From Mactra quadrangularis (taxonomy: Eukaryota > Mollusca > Bivalvia > Venerida > Mactridae), in NCBI GenBank assembly GCA_025267735.1, contig CM046299.1:39943733-40007732 (forward strand): a stretch of DNA of 64,000 nucleotides, written 5' to 3'. Position 1 is the stretch's first letter, and each line of letters starts with the position of its first letter. The notes below the pieces were generated by a model that was not told the DNA's origin, did no database searches, and saw nothing but the letters and a program-made list of their open reading frames with translations. This document shows positions 49,565 to 59,830 of the stretch, in pieces. A program made the translations under genes and the position numbers.

Positions 49565-49910
49565 ACCGGAACTCCATGCATTCTCTGCTATCGCCACGCA
49601 AGGCTAGATCAATTAATTTGTTACGATTATCGCTAGGGGATGCCTAACGGCATTAAATGTTAAATGATATTAAGTTTCCTTTAAAAAAAAATAATAACTT
49701 AATATAATATCAATTTAATGGCTTTCTGGTTACCATCTCAGTGTGTAATTTAAAACGCAATGTTAGCCTACAAGACATATCTGAATATCATGAATAAGAT
49801 ATTAAGATATATGTGAATGAAAGCTGATACTACTGTCTAAACTTTAAGATTTATCAAGATTTAATGATAAGGTATTTTGAGGCTGAGAGTGTTTTATTGA
49901 ATAAGAATAT
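49565..49910 (+). repeat. 350-bp direct duplication, copy 1
   Basis: Matches 50387-50740. The central 120 bp from AATAACTTAATATAATATCA through CATATCTGAATATCATGAAT are practically identical, while the flanks (GCATTCTCTGCTATCGCCAC, AAGGCTAGATCAATTAATTT, GGTATTTTGAGGCTGAG) show several changes and small gaps. Confidence 0.85.
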
Positions 49911-50160
49911 TTTATCAACGTCTTGTTTACGGTTTCTACTCGCGTCACTCTTCGACGATGTTTCGGTCATTTGACCAAACGAAGGTACCTTAAGAGGCTT
50001 GGATTTAAGCTGTTGACCAGTGCTTAGCCAGTACTGCTGTGTGTGGCTTACAACTGGCGTACTTGTTATTGTGTAAAGTAAGGCGGGTGCATGTACACGA
50101 AACGCATGGCCGTTGAACAACTATCTTGGCATACCTTTGTGATCAAACAAATACATGCTT
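49911..50160. other. Less AT-rich spacer between duplicated blocks
   Basis: An 88-codon minus-strand frame (49854-50120) with balanced composition, for example VVSHTQQYWLSTGQQLKSK, overlaps the end of duplicated copy 1. There is no recognised domain and no convincing splice borders, so it is not called a gene. Confidence 0.3.
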
Positions 50161-50164
50161 ACTC

Positions 50165-50285
50165 TAGTGAGGTTCAAATCTCAAGACATAAGCTTTTAAC
50201 CACTACTAAGCACGTACTATCGCAAATGTCTAACAACTGCCTGACTTAATCCAGTGATAGAAGGAAATATGGATATAGCAAGTAT
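50165..50285 (-). mobile_element. SINE family B fragment
   Basis: AACCACTACTAAGCACGTAC, CAACTGCCTGACTTAATCCA, then AGTGATAGAAGGAAATATGG align with the corresponding stretch of 50850-50960 and 59940-60020. Both ends are missing. Confidence 0.45.
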
Positions 50286-50386
50286 TTAATTACCAAACTT
50301 CTGGAGTATTTAAGTTTCTTTGAAATTGATTTCTTAAATCGCTTAAATAACTGCTTTCCACAAAACAAATTATTACATAATAAAGG

Positions 50387-50740
50387 GACCGTAACTCCCT
50401 TGCATTCTCTGCTATTGCCACGCAAGGCTAGATTAACTAATTTGTTATGATAACCACTTAGGGAAGCCTAACGACATTAAATTCTCAATGAAATAAAGTT
50501 TTCATTACAAAACAAAATAATAACTTAATATAATATCAATTTAATGGCTTTCTGGTTACCATCTCAGTGTGTAATTTAAAACGCAATGTTAGCCTACAAG
50601 ACATATCTGAATATCATGAATAAGATATTAGGATATACGTGAATGAAAGCTGATACAACTGTCTAAACTTTACGATTTATCATGATTAAATGATAAGGTA
50701 TTGTGAGCAGAAGACTGTTATATTGAATTAGAATATTTTA
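50387..50740 (+). repeat. 350-bp direct duplication, copy 2
   Basis: Second copy of 49565-49910, offset about 825 bp. Copy 2 has ATGAAATAAAGTTTTCATTA where copy 1 has a poly-A run near 49682. Confidence 0.85.
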
Positions 50741-50769
50741 GTACGGTTTTGGTAAAGGTTCCTTTTGAT

Positions 50770-50985
50770 AGTTGGGTTAAACGCAGTAGTAACATTTTGT
50801 TTAGATCATATTACGGCGGTCAATCAACTTACAGTTCTTTGCAAGTCTAAATATCTGGATTGAGCTATTAACAAGTTACTAGGCGCAAACTTTTTTCAGT
50901 GACTGACAACTGCCCAACATCATTTAAAATCAGTGGTAGGAGAAAGAATGGCCGTAGAAATTATTTCATGCCCAAGCTGTTAGAA
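50770..50985 (-). mobile_element. SINE family B copy
   Basis: Read on the minus strand: GGCCATTCTTTCTCCTACCA, CACTGATTTTAAATGATG, TGTCAGTCACTG, GCGCCTAGTAACTTG, and the tail AAAATGTTACTACTGCGTTT followed by AACCCAAC. The tRNA-like 5' head is absent. Confidence 0.65.
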
Positions 50986-50989
50986 AATG

Positions 50990-52220
50990 TTCAGGATGAC
51001 TCTTTAAATGCGTTTCAGCGTATTACACAGTAATGAATAAAAAATACTACTATTGGCGTTCTCCCTTAAAATAAACGTTATTGCGCTACTTCATCTGTCA
51101 AAATAGTAGGCATGTGGAACAATATTCGTGGGTTTAAGTGTTCCTAGAGACCTGTTTGAAAGTTTTTACACCGTGAGTCGATAGAAAATGGATTTATTTA
51201 TTGAAAATATGTAGATTTTATGGTAGTTTTTGTTTTATTTGCTCATAGCGGACGAAACAGTCCGTTTCACTATACGTTCTATATGGACGACTTGTGTGAC
51301 ATAAAACGATTTTTAAGGCTTTTCGGGGATATATTGGGACCATTTCATTAATTTTTGATCGTTTTTCTTCAAATAAAAAGTATTTTTGTGCATAATAATC
51401 CTTTCTAGAGCTGATAGTGAAAAGATTTGATGATCGAGTCGTTTTTGTGAGCTTAGTGACGAGTTGAAAACTACAACCGTTGAACAGGCGTTAGAGACCT
51501 TTTCTCTATATATACTATAATAAGGAAAAATTGAGTCTGTCACCTGTGTATTCTATCAAACGTTTAGGCAACATATTATAATTACAAAGTGGATTTCATG
51601 ACTAAGTTATGATAGTTTCTTTATATATCTGGCTAGACCATGCCAATTAAATGCAAATAAGAGATTATACAGACAATAAAATATTAGTTGATCTATTATG
51701 TTTTTGTACAAATTAACCATGGAATTCATAAAAAAAGAAGTCCAAAACATATCAAGAACAACAACAGTATAAAGTCTCAGAATTTCCACACAACCAAAAT
51801 GCAAAAAAGGGAGATGTTTAAGATTTTTTTAAAATTTTGTCATTTAAAACGCAACAAAGAAATAATGAAAACAAGAACATAAAAGGTTTTCTCCTTTAAA
51901 CGGACCTAAGCAAAATAATTGCTGCCTTTGAATATTAAGTTGCGGAAATGTTGCAGTATCATTACAAGGGCAACAAATACATTTGTAATTACAACTTTCG
52001 AGAAAGTAAAACATGTTTCCCTAATGTTTGTGAGTTCAAATGGCTTGTTGTCAGATGTGGAAATTGGTAGCGTCTAAATAAAAATATAACCAAATGAATA
52101 TGATTAAGTATTCAACCGTTTATAGAATACTAAAACCGAAGAAATCGAGAGAAAAATGAAACTATGAGTAAATACATGTAATTATTTTGAGCATTTTAAC
52201 TGCATTAACACAAACTGGTC
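50990..52220. other. Ly6 intron interior, nothing recognised
   Basis: Short overlapping open frames on both strands (51.3-51.9 kb) are AT-driven. No repeats recognised. Confidence 0.4.
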
Positions 52221-52860
52221 ATAATTTACTATTCTCAGTTTAAATACTTGTATAAGATAACCAGATGGAAAATACAAATGTTTTCATTCGATGTAAAAAA
52301 ACAACTAAATACATAGCAAATATGACAGTACGAGTAAATAATGGTGCTTTAAAGATAACGTAAATTGATAAATTTCGTCGATTACTGAGTTCGGTCAATA
52401 TGATTGCCGATCAGTTTATATTTCGAAATTTTCTCAGTCTAGACCTCTATGGGGATCAGTTTAAATTACGATCATTTTGGCAGCGTATCGATTCAACCGT
52501 TAATCACACATAACAATTTACGATGAACTAAACTTTGTGGGAGAATTTTACGTCAATGAATAGTGATTACTGCTTGTTATTGTTGTGTTTATCTGGTTTT
52601 GTTGGTATTAACGTCTGGTAGAATAAATGTAAAAAAGTTCAATTCTAGATTTTCTCATACATTTTCATAATGATTCAACGACAGTTGCAAGTAATTATCA
52701 TCAAGTTTTATTACATTTATCTTAACGTGATATTGTCTTTGTTTTTGATGATTACATTATCATGTATCAAATTACTCGTATTATCATGTAATATGTTTAT
52801 TTTCAATTATGTCATACATAGTCACTAATAATGATTTTGTTCCACACTCTAGTTCCTTTC

Positions 52861-53148
52861 CATAATTTAGAGCATTCTTACACACTTGAATTACTTACCA
52901 TAATTTAGAGCATTCTTGCACACATTAATTCCTTACCATAATTTAGAGCATTCTTACACACATGAATTCCTTTCCATAATTTAGAGCATTCTTACACACA
53001 TTAATTTCTTTCCATAATTTAGGGCATTCTTACACACATGAATTCCTTTCCATAATTTAGAGCATTCTTACACACATTAATTCCTTACCATAATTTAGGG
53101 CATTCTTACACAAATGAATTTCTTACCATAATTTAGAGCATTCTTAAT
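52861..53148 (+). repeat. 38-bp minisatellite array 1 (8 units)
   Basis: Eight copies of CATAATTTAGAGCATTCTTA plus a variable spacer. Spacers mostly alternate between CACATGAATTCC and CACATTAATTCC types, so the real period is about 76 bp. The last copy is cut short (CATTCTTAATGTATG). Confidence 0.9.
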
Positions 53149-53972
53149 GTATGAACACAAATATATCAAAACATATCTATGCTGAGATTTAAGTTATTGT
53201 ATAAGATGACTGAATAGAATATATATAAGTATTCATCCGTTTATTAAAAGTGAACAAAAAACCAAAAGAAATATGACACTACGGGAAAAAAGGGTGCTTT
53301 GACGACTACTTAAATTGACAAGTTTCGTCAATTACTGAGTTCGATCAATATGATTGCCGATCAGTTTATATTTCGAAATTTTCTCAGTCTAGACCTCTAT
53401 GGGGATCAGTTGAAGTTACGATCATTTTGGCAGCGAATCGATTCAATCGATAATCACACATAACAATTCTCGTTACACCAAACTTCGTGAAGATTACGTC
53501 AATGGACAGTGATTACTGCTTGTTATTGTTGTGTTTATCTGTTCTTGTTGGTATAAACGTCTAGTAGAATAGATGTAAACAGTTTAATTCTAGATTTACT
53601 CATAGATCTCCATAATGACTCAATGACAGTGGACACCTTCATCTGGCATTTTCATTTTCACTGACAGTGTTCGTTTTTGTATGTGGTAATGACCATGACG
53701 ATTTACCTACTATACGTAGGTGTAGCATTAAGTATAGGCCAGGCTTGTCTGCCTTATGATTCATTTTGCTAAGGAAGTTGAATCTGTCTTGTCCGTCGGC
53801 AAGTAATTATCATCAACTTTTTTTACAATTATCTTAAGCTGATTTTATCTTTGTTTTTGATGGTTACATTAATATGTATCATAGTACTCGTATTATCATG
53901 TAATATGTTTATTTTCAGTTATATCATTAATAGTCACTAAAAATGATTTTGTTCCACACATGAATTCCTTTC

Positions 53973-54210
53973 CATAATTTAGAGCATTCTTACACACATT
54001 AATACCTTTCCATATTTAGAGCATTCTTACACACATTAATTAATTCCTTCCCATAATTTAGAGCATTTTTACACAAATGAATTCCTTTCCATAATTTAGA
54101 GCATTCTTACACACATTAATCCGTACCATAATTTAGAGCATTCTTACACACAATAATTCCTTACCATAATTTAGGGCATTCTTACACAAATAAATTTCTT
54201 ACCATAATTT
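53973..54210 (+). repeat. 38-bp minisatellite array 2 (6 units plus a stub)
   Basis: Same monomer as array 1. It ends in a partial unit, CATAATTT, fused directly to GACAAATTTTGTCAATTACT of satellite unit 3, marking the recombination joint. Confidence 0.9.
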
Positions 54211-54740
54211 GACAAATTTTGTCAATTACTGAGTTCGGTCAATATGAATGCCGATCAGTTAATATTTCGAAATTTTCTCAGTCTAGACCTCTATGGGGAT
54301 CAGTTTAAATTACGATCATTTTGGCAGCGAATCGATTCAACCGTTAATCACACATAACAATTTACGGTGAACTAAACTTCGTGGGAGAAGATTACGTCAA
54401 TGGATAGTGATTACTGCTTGTTATTGTTATGTTTATCTGTTCTTGTTGGTATAAACGTCTAGTAGAATAGATGTAAACAGTGCAATTCTAGATTTACTCA
54501 TAGATCTCCATAATGACTCAATGACAGTGGACACCTTCTTCTGGCTTTTTTTAATTCCAATGACATGGTTCATTTTATAATTAATGGTCGTGACGTTTGA
54601 CCTACTATACGTAGGTGTAACATTAAAGTATGTGCCAGGCTTGTCTGACTCATGAATACATTTTGCTAGGGAACTAACATCTATCCTGTCCGTTGGTAAT
54701 TAATCATCTTTAAATGTTTCCAGTGTTCTTTACTTTAATG

Positions 54741-54846
<106 letters not shown>

Positions 54847-54851
54847 TATAC

Positions 54852-54903
54852 AGATGGACAGACGGACGGACGGACGGACGGACAGACGGACAGACAGATA
54901 GAT
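54852..54903. repeat. GGAC/GACA tetranucleotide microsatellite
   Basis: GGAC and GACA repeats with GATA at the end, next to the (TA)n tract; a compound microsatellite likely to be very length-variable. Confidence 0.9.
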
Positions 54904-54904
54904 A

Positions 54905-55385
54905 TTGTATATTACATGTATAGCATTTTAATGTTATATGTTCCACTATAGTAATACCAAGTGGTAATAATTAACCAATACTGATATTTTTTTCGATTAA
55001 ATATTTTGATATTTTTCTAATTTAGATTATTATGCATGATCTTTGGAAGGTAGACAAACATTGGATTTTGTCCAATTTTGCAACCGACAAAACATGAAAT
55101 AGTTCAAATGGCGCATCAAATAGCCTCAACATTTCATTGACCTAAAGTGACCACATTAACCTGTGTGTTGCACTGTCTTACTCTGGATCTTCTGCACGAA
55201 TTATTTTGTGCATGATCTAGTTTACTTCTCAACTCCAGTTTTTGTGCTGAGAATATTATAGTAGAGCTAGCGATTAAAATTCACAGGATTAACAAGAATA
55301 TTTCCTTTGGGAAAGTAGTAATTATGTTATGCGCCATTTTATGTAGTCTCAAAAGAGAAATCGCCTAAAACATTTTTGTTTAACT
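54905..55385. other. Ly6 intron interior, nothing recognised
   Basis: No coding frame or repeat seen. Confidence 0.4.
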
Positions 55386-55389
55386 AATT

Positions 55390-55630
55390 AGAAATTGTTT
55401 TAAATCACGTGACTCATAGACTCTGTAATATATCTAATTCGGAACTCAAATTTGTGTTGTTGTTTTTTTCGTCCGTGCGCATGCGATACAAACGAAGTTT
55501 GTTATACATATTGCTAAAAAGCTCGAAATCGAATTTAATACTATTGTTCTTCGTATAGATATTATCATTTTGACAGTAAACGTTTGTTAGTACCGCAAGG
55601 GAAATCTCAATATATTTAAATTACTGATAT
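55390..55630 (+). repeat. Dispersed repeat, partner of 14265-14490
   Basis: CTAATTCGGAACTCAAATTT, CGTCCGTGCGCATGC, TACAAACGAAGTTTGTTATA and CAAGGGAAATCTCAATATAT match the 14.3-kb copy in order. Confidence 0.6.
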
Positions 55631-55634
55631 ACTC

Positions 55635-56140
55635 CATTGTGACAATTGTATCTTTAGCAAAGACTTCAAGATTGATCTGTGTGGGTGATATCCTCCTATA
55701 AAATGAACTCAAATTGAACCTTAAGATACGTGATTTGTTATATAGGCGTAAAGATACTTAACACGGCAAATTACGCCTGGCCTGAGATAACCATGTAATA
55801 ATCTGAGATGTCTTGATCACAGTAACAAGCATCAAGAATGATAATTGATTAATCTCATGAAGGTAATAAAGAAAAAAGTTAGTAAAGTGGTAATCAATGA
55901 ATACTCCATTAGTTTAATCATCGTGTACTTATACAAACCAAAATTTATTAATTCCACAAAAAAAATATAAAAAGATGTATTAATAAAAGGGTGTAAAATG
56001 TATTGTGATTTATTGATTACTAATTCTTAGTTTTATATTAGTCTTCAGTTTATGTTTTTATATTTTATCATCTCTTAATCTTTTTCATTTTTCATTTTCG
56101 TTTTTCGTTTTTATTTAAACTCGTATATCCTTATTATGCA
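55635..56140. other. AT-rich intron sequence leading into a retroelement tail
   Basis: Pyrimidine-rich TTTTCATTTTTCATTTTCGT run near 56080-56105. It may be the body of the element whose tail is at 56145-56218. Confidence 0.3.
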
Positions 56141-56144
56141 TATG

Positions 56145-56218
56145 ATTGTGAAGCGCTTTTGAACATATATTCAATATGAAAAGAGCGCTATAAAAATGCG
56201 GTATATAATAAAAATAAT
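56145..56218 (+). mobile_element. Retroelement 3' tail (GCGCTATAAAAATGC type)
   Basis: TTGTGAAGCGCTTTTGAACA and AAGAGCGCTATAAAAATGCG followed by an ATAATAAAAATAAT tail. This paired GCGCTTT..GCGCTATA ending is a known form of SINE/LINE 3' terminus in animals. The upstream part is unrecognisable, suggesting a 5'-truncated copy. Strand by tail direction. Confidence 0.5.
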
Positions 56219-56396
56219 TATAAAAAAAATGTGATTCTTTACTGCATGCTTGAATATAATATATATTTTTTACTCAGGGTATGTAGTCACGTGATCTTCA
56301 GAAAGTAAACAATCACTTGTTGTTTTTATTCAAATGTTTCCGATTGCACTATAGTTATATCTTGACGGAAATACTCGATGTAGTACGAATACTTAC

Positions 56397-56543
56397 GTAT
56401 ATCATATTGTTCTTGTAATACACAATAACTGGTAGAGTTACATTCTAAACGAGATTTTATTCCTAGAGCGTCTGGCTTCTCAATACATTCTCGTCTGCTT
56501 CCCTCTGTCTGTGGAGAGTAAGAACAAATGTAGCAAATAAAAC
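56397..56543 (-). CDS. Ly6/uPAR-domain protein, first domain exon
   Basis: On the minus strand, TTTTCAG acceptor, 147 nt, then GTAAGT donor; phase 1 at both ends. It encodes the N-terminal half of the Ly6 domain, starting FICYICSYSPQTEG. Cysteines at residues 3, 6, 19, 34 and 40 include the hallmark C-x2-C start, and with exon 48361-48626 make ten. An N-glycosylation sequon NST is at residues 35-37. The preceding exon must end in phase 1 and should carry the signal peptide; none was found in 56551-64000, so it likely lies outside the window. The intron to the terminal exon is 7770 nt, much larger than the coding part and loaded with repeats. The exon is too short to give a noticeable ORF. Confidence 0.85.
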
Positions 56544-56549
56544 CTGAAA

Positions 56550-57035
56550 ATATATGATAAATAAACAGATGATATTTACTTATACATTTACAACAACAAC
56601 TTTTATTGCGCTAAATTCAGTCTACGAAATCATTGGGTGTCCGGTTGCCCAGGACTGAACTAGTTCGGGCAACCCAAAAAAATTTAAACAACTAAATTTC
56701 TACAAACAAGATGAAGAGCTAGCTGCTAAAATAACCTGTTCTGGTAACCTCTTTTATAACCTAATTTCGTAAACTGGCTAAACATTTAAAACATGTTTAT
56801 GGAAAACAAAAAAAAAATATACAAACACATTCAGTGAACATCGTATTCTTGAATTTAAGCAGACATACAAAAAGTTGAAATTTAAATGGTTCCCATGGTG
56901 ATTTTTTACATATAATCCATGGTAAAAAAACATACAAATATGATAATAAAGTGCAGAGGCATGTCCTTCTTTGGACAACAATCTTAGTCAAACCCTCAGA
57001 TTGACCAGATTCACTGAAATTATTAAAAAGTAAAT
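56550..57035. other. Upstream intron of the Ly6-like gene
   Basis: Contains an imperfect inverted pair GGTGTCCGGTTGCCCAGGAC / AGTTCGGGCAACCC near 56636-56676. Minus-strand open frames at 56.8-56.99 kb are AT-driven. Confidence 0.35.
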
Positions 57036-57036
57036 T

Positions 57037-57230
57037 AAGTGGTTAACTAGTTTCGCTCCTAGTTATCCTATAACAACATATCCAAGATATCACTTACTGG
57101 TAAGTGATTATCTAGTTACGTAACTGGTTAACATGTTATCACTAACCCAAAATATTGCTAACTTACCATTTAACAGGTTAATAGTAACTAGTTACGTAAC
57201 TAGATAACCACTTGATTAATTCGTCAGTTA
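57037..57230. repeat. Cluster of GTTACGTAAC palindromes
   Basis: GTGATTATCTAGTTACGTAA (57104) and TTACGTAACTAGATAACCAC (57193-57212) are imperfect inverted copies, with further GGTTAAC, CTAGTTATCC and ACTTACTGGTAAGT palindromes nearby. The layout suggests a small hairpin element. Confidence 0.5.
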
Positions 57231-57380
57231 TATTCCTGAATACTTTAAGCTACCGGAAGAACAATGATTGTCATAAGAGATATTCTAACTTAAAGGATAT
57301 TTTCAAGATTTTTATTACTCGACTATATTCTTATCATTATTTGTGCTACAATTCTATTTAGCGAGTTTTCCCAAGTCCAC

Positions 57381-57628
57381 ACAATAATGGCACAGACTTG
57401 ACCCTTTGTCCAATATTGAAAAAAAGAATGTAGATTCTTGTGGGAATACAATGTTCAAGGAGCATCTTCGTACAATTTTAAGTGGCACGTAGTTCTAAAC
57501 ATCTGTCAAATATTGTCAATGTTTGACCCGTACATTACATCTTAATCTACGAGTTTATCTACAATTAATTACCTTGTGTAGCAGTTGGTCATAATGTCAC
57601 ATGATGGGAAATTTTCATTTGTATTAAG
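57381..57628 (+). repeat. Direct repeat, copy 1 (partner 58320-58562)
   Basis: ACCCTTTGTCCAATAT, ATGTAGATTCTTGTGGGAAT, CAAGGAGCATCTTCGTACAA, TAATCTACGAGTTTATCTAC and GTTGGTCATAATGTCACATG are shared with 58320-58562 at high identity (offset about 940 bp). Confidence 0.85.
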
Positions 57629-57639
57629 ATTATGTGACG

Positions 57640-57875
57640 GATACTTTTAGTGGTTTTGATGGAGAGTCGGATCATGCCGGAATACCTACAATAACGCCCC
57701 GGATCTTCCGGGAATAAGCCGGCATTGGTTTCACTCGCCGGCGAATGCTGGTTGAATTTGAATTTTAAAAAAAACCAACCAAGGCCGCACCGATGTTTGC
57801 CTTATCAAAATTGTTTATACCGAAAAATTGCGTTTTTCAACAGCGTCCCTACGGTTGTGATCCCGGGGTGTCATG
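57640..57875. other. GC-richer stretch of unknown origin
   Basis: Includes CCGGATCTTCCGGGAATAAG and CACTCGCCGGCGAATG palindromes in AT-rich surroundings. No coding frame recognised. Confidence 0.3.
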
Positions 57876-58227
57876 GTCCCAGTTTCACAAACAAGCTTTA
57901 GTACGAACTCAATAACTTACCGGGTACTCAAATGGTTTTAAGTTCCTAAATAGCATATCAATGCTGTTAAAATAGCTGTTAAATTTACTGTTATAATAAT
58001 GAAGATATATAAAACCTCATAATTTTATTATTCCAATGGAAGTGAACTTATCCGAACTAGTGTATCAGTTTTATTTTGTTTAATAAAGCTTCTTAACAAC
58101 TTTTGGCGTTCATTATAATACTACATGTACGTACAATTGTTATAACATTGATTAAGTAAGTAACATTGATGATCATAATAAAAAATTGAGTTTGAGTACA
58201 ATGTTCAGTTTTTCGTGAAACCGGGAC
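57876..58227. mobile_element. MITE with GTCCCGGTTTCACGAA ends (352 bp)
   Basis: Left end GTCCCAGTTTCACAAACAAG, right end TTTTTCGTGAAACCGGGAC, inverted with few mismatches. The ends and the sub-terminal AATAACTTA resemble the element at 38453-39461, so both may use the same transposase. It lies between the two copies of the 57.4/58.3-kb direct repeat. Confidence 0.65.
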
Positions 58228-58319
58228 GTACCAGGGCTGTACATCGGAACGGTGAGGGCTTTCACACTATGTTCTGTTCTTTGTTTGAAATTCCTCTTCA
58301 GTTATTCACCGTTGCGTAT

Positions 58320-58562
58320 AATCATTACACAGACTCGACCCTTTGTCCAATATCTAAAAAATGTAGATTCTTGTGGGAATACAATGTTCAAGGAGCATCT
58401 TCGTACAATTTTAAGTGACACATAGTTCTAAACATCTGTCAAATATTGTCAATGTTTGACCCGTTCATTACATCTTAATCTACGAGTTTATCTACAGTTA
58501 AGTACCTTGTGTAACAGTTGGTCATAGTGTCACATGACGGGAAATATTCATGTACATTAAGG
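58320..58562 (+). repeat. Direct repeat, copy 2
   Basis: Second copy of 57381-57628. A partial minus of the AAAAAGA run and a few substitutions are the only differences noted. Confidence 0.85.
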
Positions 58563-58617
58563 CAACATTATAAACTCTCCCAAGTTTTTCATATACTGTC
58601 ATCATGGCAACGCTTTC

Positions 58618-58645
58618 ATCCTGGGCCAGATTCACAAACGCTAGG
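58618..58645 (+). repeat. Solitary end related to the GTTTCACGAA-type TIR
   Basis: CTGGGCCAGATTCACAAACG CTAGG resembles the left ends at 38453 and 57876 (GGGCCCGGTTTCACGAACGC), but no matching inverted end was found nearby; a decayed or truncated copy. Confidence 0.4.
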
Positions 58646-58649
58646 AGAA

Positions 58650-59435
58650 TATTAAAACAACCACCGTCATTTGCTACACGCATTTAGGCCATTATCGCTG
58701 TGTGCCTTTTGGGGTTGCTCTTACCGTATCAAGCAATTACCGTCAACATCGCTATATCCGACTCTTGATTGCCGGTGGTTATTTACAGTCACTTATTATC
58801 GTTCCCGCCGATCTAACTGACAACCCATTTATTTCCATCACAAGTTTATGTAATCTTTGATGCAAGGTTATAACCTCAATATAAAATCTTGTTTATTATT
58901 TATTCCGTTTTATCTACTTGTCTCTGCTGTATGATTAAATCAAAGGAGTGATAGATGACTCTAACATTATCTAATTTCACCCGTTTATCTATAATATAAA
59001 TATCGTCCAACTTAAGGCATACAACCCCTTTCAAAGTGCTAAGTTTTATTACTGCTAAAATTTCAAGAAATTATCATACTTTTTATACGTTTTATACGTA
59101 TCATACGTTTCTACAGTTAGTTTCTAAGTTTTCACCATGTCAGATTCTTTGACTATGTATGTCATGCCAGACTTTTTATAGACTTGTTTAAAATTGCTCT
59201 ACTTAAGAGATGTAATTATTTACAACGGATGACAGTTAATATCAAATTATCTTTATTATCGCAAGCTATGTAATGAATCTAATCTATACAAAATGGTGAA
59301 CATGTTGAAATGGCTGGAACAATATCATATTTTGTTGTCATACATTATACTCGTAAAAACATCAGGTTTTAATGGGGAATAACATTAGGGGCTGTATACC
59401 TTAAATATAATGCTACTACTAGTTTAACCCGAGTA
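58650..59435. other. Intergenic DNA, nothing firmly recognised
   Basis: A GTTTTATACGTATCATACGT patch at 59090 has short internal repeats. No coding frame. Confidence 0.4.
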
Positions 59436-59443
59436 ATAGGTGA

Positions 59444-59747
59444 CAGGGGCGGATCCAGGATTTTTTCTAGGGGGGTCCGAACTTTTCTAGGGGGGTCTTA
59501 ACTTTTCTTGGGGGTCCGAACCTCGAAGCACAACCGCATTATGCACATTTTGCAGAAAAAAAATTAACATATTGATAATAAAAAATACATAACCAATCAA
59601 TCTATGTTAAGCACCGAGAAAAATTGCTTTATACTACTTAAAAATGACTTACAAGCAAGAAATTCACTAATGAACAGGTACATTTTCCAAATTCAAGGGG
59701 GGTTCGGACCCTCCTAACACCCCCCCCCACCGCTGGATCCGCCCAAG
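59444..59747. mobile_element. MITE with CAGGGGCGGATCCAGG ends (304 bp)
   Basis: Left end CAGGGGCGGATCCAGG and right end CGCTGGATCCGCCCAAG are inverted. Inside each end lie G-rich runs (CTAGGGGGGTCCGAAC, three variants on the left) and their complements (GTTCGGACCCTCC, ACACCCCCCCCC). A 5-bp GGTGA flanks both sides (59439-59443 and 59748-59752), a good target duplication. Ends of this kind recur in many animal genomes. No coding frame. Confidence 0.75.
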
Positions 59748-59754
59748 GGTGAAA

Positions 59755-59830
59755 TGGTAAATTTTCTAGATTGAAAATCCGAAATTAAATAAGCTTTCTA
59801 GTCTTAGCAGATCTTACCTGGCCATGAAAA
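59755..59830. other. Short spacer
   Basis: A CAG|GTAAGA donor-like site on the minus strand at 59812-59820 follows the SINE tail but belongs to no recognised exon. Confidence 0.3.

Larger units (their letters stand above)
52225..54710 (+). repeat. Composite satellite: three 0.9-kb units with two 38-bp arrays
   Basis: The block ATTACTGAGTTCGGTCAATA, TTTCTCAGTCTAGACCTCTA, TGGGGATCAGTTTAAATTAC, CATTTTGGCAGCG, ATTACTGCTTGTTATTGT occurs three times (ATTACTGAG at 52381, 53331 and 54225; offsets 950 and 894). Arrays of a 38-bp minisatellite follow units 1 and 2 but not unit 3. Unit 1 lacks about 170 bp (ACACCTTCATCTGGC to CTTGTCCGTCGG) present in units 2 and 3. The CCTACTATACGTAGG palindrome is kept in units 2 and 3. 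Confidence 0.85.

Noticed and set aside
49854..50120. 88-codon minus-strand frame with balanced composition.
   Set aside because: Its 3' part is duplicated repeat sequence, no splice borders fit, and no domain is visible.
52861..53148. CRISPR-like look of the 38-bp repeat array.
   Set aside because: Spacers are not unique sequences but two alternating short variants; eukaryotic context; a minisatellite.
57381..58562. LTR retrotransposon with 245-bp terminal repeats.
   Set aside because: No TG..CA termini, primer site, polypurine tract or coding frame between the copies.
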